From: Bacteroidia bacterium
Lineage (GTDB): Bacteria > Bacteroidota > Bacteroidia > B-17B0 > Aurantibacillaceae
DNA: 64,000 nt
Direction of reading: 5' to 3'
NCBI GenBank assembly: GCA_016787785.1
Contig: JAEUTO010000003.1
Coordinates: 186,001 to 250,000, forward strand
The position numbers and the translations under genes were made by a program. Every line of letters starts with the position of its first letter. The first letter of the stretch is position 1. Below are positions 27,801-34,467 of this stretch, piece after piece. Below the pieces are notes generated by a model, which ran no database searches, was not told the origin of the DNA, and worked only from the letters and a program-made list of their open reading frames with translations.

Positions 27801-28168
27801 AAGCAATTTTAGATAAGTGTTTGGAGGTTATGCCTGACGAAAACATTCCATATGATGCAACCATCTTTACAATTTGCGCTGGTTATTACCAGATCGGTGA
27901 AATGAAAAAAGCAAATGAGCTTGCGAAAAAATTATTTGATATTTTTGAAGGCGACCTTAAAATTTATAACGCGCAAAAACCTAAACACAGAGTTGCCTTT
28001 GGCAGAGAAGTTAATCAGTGCAAAGAATTATTGAAACGCTTAACGGGTATGGCGCAATCATTTAAACAGGAAGAATTAATGAAGGAATTTGTTAAACGCA
28101 TGTCGGCCATTATTCCTCCTGAAGAATTAGCTCCTGAAGAACAGCAGCAATTGCCCCAAATGCAATAA
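24893..28168 (+). CDS. GT117-family (DUF2723) protein O-glycosyltransferase-like membrane protein
   Basis: 1091 residues. The N-terminal half has at least ten membrane helices with the family signature near the start: [27 protein letters not shown], which corresponds to the acidic loop and HPPG of DUF2723. After residue about 590 comes a soluble region including [27 protein letters not shown] and IDVIPTKNF, then a helical TPR-like C-terminus (from about 940). The family is described as a GT-C type glycosyltransferase acting from the periplasmic side; acceptor unknown. The start could also be the second ATG (24896). TATCTTCG at 24870-24877 is a weak -7 box. Confidence 0.85.
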   Translation: [1091 protein letters not shown]

Positions 28169-28170
28169 AT

Positions 28171-28266
28171 GTTTAACCACTAAGAGCACTAACAAGGCGC
28201 AGGGTGCACAAAGACATGTTTTACTTTGTGAATTTTGACTGAACTCTGTGTTCTTTGTGGTTAAAC
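28171..28266. repeat. Nested imperfect hairpin with CACAAAG-type repeats
   Basis: The outer arms GTTTAACCACTAAGAGCAC (28171-28189) and its partner at 28248-28266 pair at 17 of 19 positions. An inner perfect pair CACAAAG/CTTTGTG lies at 28207-28213 and 28224-28230. It fills the gap between the GT117 gene and the deacetylase and resembles dispersed non-coding repeats of the ACCACAAAGAACACAGAG type seen in many bacterial genomes. Confidence 0.75.
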
Positions 28267-28288
28267 TTTACATCTAAAAATATTTAGA

Positions 28289-28912
28289 TTGAAAAATATT
28301 TTACTTATACAGCCTAAATCATTTTTAAAATTGATCTATCCAAAAGCTGTATGGAAAGTTAATACCACCGAAAAGATCATTTACCTGACGTTTGATGATG
28401 GTCCCATCCCAGGCCTTACAGAGTGGGTTTTAGACGAATTAAAAAGGTTTAACGCAAAAGCTACTTTCTTTTGTGTAGGCTCAAATATCCTTAAAAATCC
28501 CGGAATTTTTGAACGTATAAAAGCAGAAGGCCATAAGGTAGCCAACCACACGATGCATCACCCTAGGGGCTTTAAGACCGAAACTGTAAATTATATAAAT
28601 GAGGTTGAAGAGTGCAGGAATATTGTTAAAAACAATCTTTTCAGGCCGCCATATGGGCAGCTGAAACGTGCGCAGTACAAGGCTTTGCTGGATAAAGGCT
28701 TTAAAATTATCTTTTGGGATGTGATCAGCTACGATTATGAGAAAATAAGTGAAAAAGCCTGTTTTAATAACGTTATTACCAACACCAAACCCGGTAGTAT
28801 TGTGCTGTTTCACGATAATTACAAGGCTGAAAAAAATTTACGCTATTCTTTGCCGTTATATCTGAAACATTTTGCACATTTGCACTACCAATTTAATGTT
28901 ATAGAATCATGA
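28289..28912 (+). CDS. Polysaccharide deacetylase (NodB homology, CE4)
   Basis: 207 residues. The NodB motifs are in order: TFDDGP (residues about 34-39, catalytic and metal-binding Asp), the metal histidines in NHTMHHPR (about 91-96), and RPPYGQ (about 118). It removes N-acetyl groups from a glycan such as peptidoglycan or a polysaccharide. There is no clear signal peptide, so it may be cytoplasmic or loosely exported. The start is TTG at 28289; the next in-frame ATG is within the domain. Its stop overlaps the next gene's start by four bases (ATGA). Confidence 0.85.
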   Translation: MKNILLIQPKSFLKLIYPKAVWKVNTTEKIIYLTFDDGPIPGLTEWVLDELKRFNAKATFFCVGSNILKNPGIFERIKAEGHKVANHTMHHPRGFKTETVNYINEVEECRNIVKNNLFRPPYGQLKRAQYKALLDKGFKIIFWDVISYDYEKISEKACFNNVITNTKPGSIVLFHDNYKAEKNLRYSLPLYLKHFAHLHYQFNVIES

Positions 28913-29253
28913 GGCGAGTATTACAGTTTACGTTCTTTTTTGCTTTTTTGCTTTTTATATCATGCGGCTCAAATTCTAATACCGTAGTTGAAAAAACGTT
29001 TCATGTTTGGGGTAATAACGAAATTTGCAAACACAATATTGAAAAAGCCTGTAAACTTAATGGCGTATCGGATGCTAACTGGAACCAGGATTCAAAACTC
29101 TTAAAATTTAAAATTGATACAGCGATCTTAAATACCGATGCTGTTTTAAAATCGGTTGCAAGTGCGGGTTACGATAACGAATTATTTTTTGGTAACGATT
29201 ACGCCTACTCTAATTTACCTGAGGCCTGCCAATACGAAAGAAGGGATAATTAA
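28909..29253 (+). CDS. Small lipoprotein with degenerate HMA-like (heavy-metal-associated) domain
   Basis: 114 residues. The signal ends in LLFISC, a lipobox with Cys19. The rest has the ferredoxin-like pattern of HMA domains (VWGNNEICKHNIEKA, then a strand, a DTAILNTDAVLKSVASAGYDNE helix). In metal-binding relatives two cysteines sit as CxxC; here the first position is Asn and only the second Cys remains, so classical metal transfer is doubtful. It is translationally coupled to the deacetylase (ATGA overlap). The cellular role is unknown. Confidence 0.65.
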   Translation: MRRVLQFTFFFAFLLFISCGSNSNTVVEKTFHVWGNNEICKHNIEKACKLNGVSDANWNQDSKLLKFKIDTAILNTDAVLKSVASAGYDNELFFGNDYAYSNLPEACQYERRDN

Positions 29254-29255
29254 TT

Positions 29256-29903
29256 TTATTCCGACAAAGCCAAAACTTTAAACACCACTTCATTATTATT
29301 TCCTGTTGGAAGCGAGTTCTCAATTTTAACACTAACCCTTTCTTCAGATCCCAACAGTTTTTTTAAATTATAAGCTGCCTTTATTTTACTTTCTTCTGTT
29401 GTAGCGAAAGGAGAATTCACATTTACGATCATGATTTTTAACCTTGGGTCTTTTCCCAAAAAGTATTCCTTATATAAATTAAGATAATATTTAGTTGCAT
29501 TTTGGTCGATACTTAGATCTTCTTTAAAAACAATGTTTGTGAAATTGCAATTAAAATCTTTGTGCATTTTTGTTAAATAAATTTTTGCAGTGTCCACAGG
29601 TTTCGACATTTGCTTTATCTCGTAGATCTGCGGCACATATCCTTTTAAGTAAACTTTAACATGATTAAACTTTCTGTAATCCTCTGAGTAATGATTAGCA
29701 TTGCTTTTAAGAAAAAGCCAGTTTGATCTTTTAGCTGTAACTATTTTATACGTTCCATTATTATCGTTTGAATAATGATGTTCGCATTCTAATGGCTTTT
29801 TCGAAAGGTTATCAAAAGAAAGTACTTTTATTTCTTTTTTACTTTGCGCTATTGATGTAGTTGAGAGAATGAGAAACGGAAATATGTATAAAATTTTTCT
29901 CAT
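29256..29903 (-). CDS. Secreted protein with OmpA-like C-terminal pattern, last gene of the suf operon
   Basis: 215 residues with a signal peptide (LILSTTSIAQ). The first half is a short strand-rich domain; residues about 110-215 (NIVFKEDLSIDQNATKYYL ... LKIMIVNVNSP ... KIKAAYNLKKLLG) have the strand-helix order of an OmpA-like peptidoglycan-binding domain, but the usual Arg and Asp anchors are not obvious. Function unknown. It follows the DUF2480 gene by 12 bases on the same strand, so it is probably transcribed from the suf promoter. Convergent with the HMA-like gene (2-base gap). Confidence 0.55.
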   Translation of the reverse strand: MRKILYIFPFLILSTTSIAQSKKEIKVLSFDNLSKKPLECEHHYSNDNNGTYKIVTAKRSNWLFLKSNANHYSEDYRKFNHVKVYLKGYVPQIYEIKQMSKPVDTAKIYLTKMHKDFNCNFTNIVFKEDLSIDQNATKYYLNLYKEYFLGKDPRLKIMIVNVNSPFATTEESKIKAAYNLKKLLGSEERVSVKIENSLPTGNNNEVVFKVLALSE

Positions 29904-29915
29904 ACTTAATTTCCT

Positions 29916-30419
29916 TTATTTGGCTTTATAGAGTGGTACCGTACTGCAAGGCTCACCATACATTATACTTTTAGCAAGAGGTTTCAATAAAGTAGTTAAC
30001 TGCACATATGCATTGGTTGGTAGTTCTTTTTCGCCACAACCTTTTATAACTACACGGGCGTCTTTAAATTGGGAAGTATCTAAGGTATTTAATTTTTCTG
30101 AGAACAAAATGTTTTCTATGTCTTTTAAATTTCCAAAAATAATTCTTTTAGCGTAAGGTTCTAATGCAAGTGTCAGTAACATATAAGCCCAGGTGGGCAC
30201 AATGGCATCTGCGGTACAAATTAAGCCCACAACTTTATCTTTATAAATAGTCCAATCATTAGCTTTAATAAATTCACGAAAATCTTTTTCTCGTAGAATT
30301 TGCTCCATGAACAAATGCGGTTTAATATCAAATAGAATACGCTCGCCCGGAACGTAAAATTCTTCCAGGTCGATGGTAACGATGCCGCTGTTAGCTACTT
30401 TATTTGTTATTTCGTTCAT
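29916..30419 (-). CDS. DUF2480 family protein
   Basis: 167 residues, cytosolic. It matches DUF2480 (IVTIDLEEFYVPGERILFDIK at the N-terminus, GLICTADAIVPTWAYMLL, VIKGCGEKELPTNAYV), a Bacteroidota family regularly found at the end of suf operons. Biochemical function is unknown. Neighbours: 8 bases after the DUF59 gene, 12 bases before the secreted protein. A link to Fe-S protein maturation is inference from position. Confidence 0.85.
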   Translation of the reverse strand: MNEITNKVANSGIVTIDLEEFYVPGERILFDIKPHLFMEQILREKDFREFIKANDWTIYKDKVVGLICTADAIVPTWAYMLLTLALEPYAKRIIFGNLKDIENILFSEKLNTLDTSQFKDARVVIKGCGEKELPTNAYVQLTTLLKPLAKSIMYGEPCSTVPLYKAK

Positions 30420-30427
30420 TTTATTTT

Positions 30428-30757
30428 TTACATAAATCCTAATTCCAGTTGAGCTACCTCGCTCATCATTTCTTTTTCCCAGGTTGGCTCAAAAGTTAAT
30501 TTTAACTCAACGGATTTTACACCAGCTACTAATTTACATTTATTTTCTACTTCAGCCGGTAAACTCTCTGCTACCGGGCAGTTGGGCGATGTTAAGGTCA
30601 TAACGATCTTTAAATTGTTCTCATCATCCAAATGCAACTCATATATCAAACCCAATTCCCAAACATCTACAGGAATTTCCGGATCAAAACAGGTCTTGAT
30701 CTCTTCAATAATGCGTTGCATTAACTCTGTATTTTTTGTTACAATAATCGCAGCCAT
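30428..30757 (-). CDS. MIP18/DUF59-family Fe-S assembly protein (SufT-like)
   Basis: 109 residues. DUF59 hallmarks: CFDPEIPVDVWELGLIYEL and later MTLTSPNCPVAESLP, with the conserved Asp-Pro-Glu and Cys of the family. Members help target or finish Fe-S clusters on client proteins. Located between sufE (9 bases) and DUF2480 (8 bases) in the suf operon. Confidence 0.88.
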   Translation of the reverse strand: MAAIIVTKNTELMQRIIEEIKTCFDPEIPVDVWELGLIYELHLDDENNLKIVMTLTSPNCPVAESLPAEVENKCKLVAGVKSVELKLTFEPTWEKEMMSEVAQLELGFM

Positions 30758-30766
30758 ATTCTATTT

Positions 30767-31183
30767 CTATTTAATAAAAGCCAACGCGTCGGCCTTCATT
30801 TTATTTATCATACTTACAAGTCCGTTTGCCCGTGTTGGACTCAAATGTTCTTTTAAACCAATTGTATCCACAAATTTCAGATCTGCTTTTACAATATCTT
30901 CGGGTTTATGGTTTGACAATACTCTTACCATTAATGCTACCATTCCTTTAGTAATAATTGCATCAGCATCTGCTGTATAAACAACATTTCCTTCTTTTAA
31001 TTCTGAGTTTAACCACACCCTACTCTGGCATCCTTTTATAATTCTGTCTTCTGTTTTAAATTCTTCCTTTATCAAAGGCAAAGACTTTCCAAGATCGATG
31101 AGGTGTTCGTATTTACCTTCCCAATCATCACCAAAGATGTCAAACTCTTCTACAATTTCTTTTTCTATTTCTTGAATAGTCAT
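30767..31183 (-). CDS. sufE: Cysteine desulfuration protein SufE
   Basis: 138 residues. Cys52 in IKGCQSRVWL is the sulfur-accepting residue; the family segment GMVALMVRVLSNHKPEDI follows. SufE takes persulfide sulfur from SufS and passes it to the SufBCD scaffold. It starts 19 bases after sufS. Confidence 0.95.
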   Translation of the reverse strand: MTIQEIEKEIVEEFDIFGDDWEGKYEHLIDLGKSLPLIKEEFKTEDRIIKGCQSRVWLNSELKEGNVVYTADADAIITKGMVALMVRVLSNHKPEDIVKADLKFVDTIGLKEHLSPTRANGLVSMINKMKADALAFIK

Positions 31184-31202
31184 TAGTCTTTTGTCGTTAG
31201 TC

Positions 31203-32420
31203 TTAGCTCAACATTTTAATCACTTTCACCAGCTTCTCAATAAAAATATCTATCTCTTCTTTTGTATTATAAATGGCGAACGAAATTCTAACAGTGCCTT
31301 GAACATTTAAACAGTTCATTAAAGGTTGTGTACAATGGTGCCCCGTTCTCACAGCAATACCGTATTTATCTAATAAGGTTCCAACATCAAAAGGATGTTG
31401 TCCTTCTACGTTAAATGAGATCACCCCTGCTTTATGGTTACTTTTTCCATAAATAATTACTTCAGGTATTTCGCTCATCTTTTTTTGAGCATATTGCACC
31501 AATTCGTGCTCGTGATCAAAAATGGCATTAATACCAACTAAATTCACGAAATCAATTGCAGCTGCAAAACCAATAGCTCCCGAAATATTTGGCGTACCCG
31601 GTTCAAAACGTAATGCGCCATCGGCATATTCAGTTTTTTCGAAGGACACTGTTTTAATTGTGCCTCCACCCGGTTTTGAAGTAGCAAGATCTTTTAACCA
31701 TTTCTCAGAAAGATATAAAAGTCCAATACCAGTTGGTCCGTACATTTTATGCGCACTACATACAAAAAAATCCACATTCAGTTTTTGAAGATCGATGGGC
31801 ATATGTGGTGCAGATTGCGCACCGTCTACCAAAACTGGAATATTATTTTTTTGAGCTATTGTCTTAATTTTTTCAAGATCGGTTATTAAACCCAAAGTAT
31901 TTGAAACATGTGTAATGGCGATTAATTTTGTTTTCGAAGAAATTAATGCGGGAATTGCAGCATAATCAATTGTTTGATCATCTAATAAAGAAATAACTTT
32001 TAGTTTCCCTCCATTTTCTTCTGCCCATAATTGCCATGGCAAAATATTTGAATGATGCTCGTAGGTAGACAAAATAATTTCGTCGCCTGCTTGTAAATAA
32101 TTTTTTGCCAAACCCTGTACAACCATATTTATTGAATCGGTTGTGCCGGCTGTAAAAATAACTTGCTGGTCATTCTTTACATTAAAATGTTGGGCAACTG
32201 TTTTACGGGCTTGCTCAAATAATTCTGTTGCCTTTCTGCTAAGTGTATGAACACCGCGGTGAATATTTGAATTGGAATTTTTGTAATAATCAGAGATGCT
32301 TTCAATAACAGAAAGAGGCTTTTGACTGGTTGCACCATTATCAAAATACACAAGATCGTAACCATTTATTTTTTGGTTAAGAATAGGAAATTGATCGCGT
32401 ATTTTATTTTGCTCTTTCAA
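31203..32420 (-). CDS. sufS: Cysteine desulfurase SufS
   Basis: 405 residues, group II desulfurase. Pyridoxal-phosphate Lys225 (CSAHKMYGP), His pair in YEHHSN (121-123 region), catalytic Cys363 in RTGHHCTQP. It mobilises sulfur from cysteine for SufE. The start is TTG at 32420, immediately after the sufD TAA stop (no spacer), implying translational coupling. Confidence 0.96.
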   Translation of the reverse strand: MKEQNKIRDQFPILNQKINGYDLVYFDNGATSQKPLSVIESISDYYKNSNSNIHRGVHTLSRKATELFEQARKTVAQHFNVKNDQQVIFTAGTTDSINMVVQGLAKNYLQAGDEIILSTYEHHSNILPWQLWAEENGGKLKVISLLDDQTIDYAAIPALISSKTKLIAITHVSNTLGLITDLEKIKTIAQKNNIPVLVDGAQSAPHMPIDLQKLNVDFFVCSAHKMYGPTGIGLLYLSEKWLKDLATSKPGGGTIKTVSFEKTEYADGALRFEPGTPNISGAIGFAAAIDFVNLVGINAIFDHEHELVQYAQKKMSEIPEVIIYGKSNHKAGVISFNVEGQHPFDVGTLLDKYGIAVRTGHHCTQPLMNCLNVQGTVRISFAIYNTKEEIDIFIEKLVKVIKMLS

Positions 32421-33695
32421 TTATAATTCGTTCTCGAACAAGTTTAAAATTTTATCCTTTAGTTCGTCTACTTCAATTTTATTAATTACTTCTTGCGCAA
32501 AGGCATTTAATAATAATTTTTTAGCGCTTTCGCGGCCAATACCTCTGGCATTTAAATAGAAAACAGCCACCTCATCAATTTTACCGGTTGATGTACCATG
32601 CGAACATTTTACATCATCAGCATAAATTTCTAATTGAGGTTTTGTATTTATTGTTGCATCATCGCTCAACAAAATATTTTTGCTACTTTGATAGGCATTT
32701 GTTTTTTGTGCATCTTTTCTTACATAGATCTTGCCGTTGAAAACGCCAGTGCTTTTATCGTTAATAATACCTTTATATAATTCATTACTCTCACAATTTG
32801 GCATTTGATGATCCATCAAAGTATGGTTATCTACTAACTGATTATTTTTTGTGGTAAACAAGCCATTTAAATGCGCTTCGCAATTTTGCGCAGCCAAAAC
32901 TACATTATGATTATTACGAACCAGCGAACCGCTTAAAGTAACGGTTGTGTTATCGTATTTACCATAACGGTTAATTGTAACCTGGTTTGTATTTACAGAA
33001 AAACCGTTTGCACCCTCGTTTTGAAACGTGTAAGAAGTTAATTTTGCATTTTCGCCGACAAATTTTTCACTTAAAAAATTAGTAAACACTTTTCCGGTAC
33101 CAATACAAATTTGCTCTTCAATAATGGTTGCCTCAGCATTTTTTCCTAGCTCAATTACATTTCTTGGATTTACTAACGCTTCTGAATTAGCACTTGAAAC
33201 ATACAAGATATGAATTGGCATTTGTAATTGTTCGTTATCTTCAATTTTTAAATGAAAGCCTGCCCCACTAAAAGCTGTGTTTAAAGCTATAAAAGCATCA
33301 GACTCCACGTTCGCTAATGAACCGATCAATTTTTTCTCTTCTTTATCAAGATTTGAAAAAGCAGTTAGGTGTAGGCCTTTTAAAATTAGTTTATCGCTTA
33401 AGCTTTCAGAATAATTACCGTTTACCACAACAAGCGTTAAAGCATCTTTTAATTTATATTGGGCAACATCGCTAACAACATTTAATTTTTGTTCAATATT
33501 CTTAAATTCCTTTTTAAAAATACCGTCAATATTACAATACTTATAATCTTCGTGTTTATTATTTGGAATACCTTTGTTCTCTAAATACAATAATGCTTTA
33601 GAAAGCCTGTCGTTATCAATAAAATCTACTTTCTCTGCCGTAGAAGAGATCTTATCGATAATTAATTGTGCAGTATTTGATTTCTCCGCTATCAT
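32421..33695 (-). CDS. sufD: Fe-S cluster scaffold component SufD
   Basis: 424 residues. The C-terminal beta-helix core carries KNILLSDDATINTKPQLEIYADDVKCSHGTSTG, the SufB/D signature, ending with the helical VFYLNARGIGRESAKKLL segment. SufD pairs with SufB and the ATPase SufC. It lies one base after sufC and directly abuts sufS. Confidence 0.95.
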   Translation of the reverse strand: MIAEKSNTAQLIIDKISSTAEKVDFIDNDRLSKALLYLENKGIPNNKHEDYKYCNIDGIFKKEFKNIEQKLNVVSDVAQYKLKDALTLVVVNGNYSESLSDKLILKGLHLTAFSNLDKEEKKLIGSLANVESDAFIALNTAFSGAGFHLKIEDNEQLQMPIHILYVSSANSEALVNPRNVIELGKNAEATIIEEQICIGTGKVFTNFLSEKFVGENAKLTSYTFQNEGANGFSVNTNQVTINRYGKYDNTTVTLSGSLVRNNHNVVLAAQNCEAHLNGLFTTKNNQLVDNHTLMDHQMPNCESNELYKGIINDKSTGVFNGKIYVRKDAQKTNAYQSSKNILLSDDATINTKPQLEIYADDVKCSHGTSTGKIDEVAVFYLNARGIGRESAKKLLLNAFAQEVINKIEVDELKDKILNLFENEL

Positions 33696-33696
33696 A

Positions 33697-34458
33697 TTAC
33701 TTTTCTAAACTTTCAAACTGTTTTTTTATTTCATCATACCCCTTGGCCTCTAATTCCAACGCCAATTCTTTACCGCCAGATCTCACGATCTTTCCGTTAT
33801 ATAAGATATGTACAAAATCAGGAACGATGTAGTCCAGCAACCTTTGATAGTGAGTGATCACTACAAAAGCATTATCTTTGCTCTTTAACGCATTAACACC
33901 TGTTGCAACAATACGTAAGGCATCAATATCCAAACCGCTATCTGTTTCATCTAATACCGCTAACTTCGGATTTAACATCGCCATTTGAAAGATCTCGTTC
34001 CTCTTTTTTTCGCCGCCGCTAAATCCTTCGTTCACACTTCTATTAGTTAATTTTCCATCAAGCTCTACCAGTTTTTGTTTTTCTTTTACCAAAGCCAAAA
34101 AATCTTTCGCAGGCATTTCTTCTTGTCCATGATATGCACGAATTTCATTTAACGCGGTCTTTAAAAAATTAATATTGCTTACTCCGGGTATTTCTACAGG
34201 ATATTGAAAAGCTAAAAACAATCCTTCACGTGCTCTGTCTTCAGCTGCGAGGTCCAACAGGTTCTTACCGTTAAAAATTACTTCGCCTTGCGTAACTTCA
34301 TAATCTTCACGTCCGGCCAATACACTTGCCAACGTAGATTTCCCAGAACCGTTTGGGCCCATAATGGCATGAATTTCTCCGGCCTTAATTTCTAAATTAA
34401 TTCCTTTTAATATTTCTTTGTCGCCAATAGAGGCATGTAGATTTTTAATTGTTATCAT
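33697..34458 (-). CDS. sufC: Fe-S assembly ATPase SufC
   Basis: 253 residues. ABC ATPase with Walker A GPNGSGKS (34-41), signature NEGFSGGEKKRNEI, Walker B AVLDETDSGLD and the switch His in VITHYQR. The SGGEKKR signature with Glu-Thr-Asp after Walker B is characteristic of SufC. It normally follows sufB directly; here a membrane protein gene separates the two (gaps of 9 and 10 bases). Confidence 0.96.
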   Translation of the reverse strand: MITIKNLHASIGDKEILKGINLEIKAGEIHAIMGPNGSGKSTLASVLAGREDYEVTQGEVIFNGKNLLDLAAEDRAREGLFLAFQYPVEIPGVSNINFLKTALNEIRAYHGQEEMPAKDFLALVKEKQKLVELDGKLTNRSVNEGFSGGEKKRNEIFQMAMLNPKLAVLDETDSGLDIDALRIVATGVNALKSKDNAFVVITHYQRLLDYIVPDFVHILYNGKIVRSGGKELALELEAKGYDEIKKQFESLEK

Positions 34459-34467
34459 GTTCTTGTT

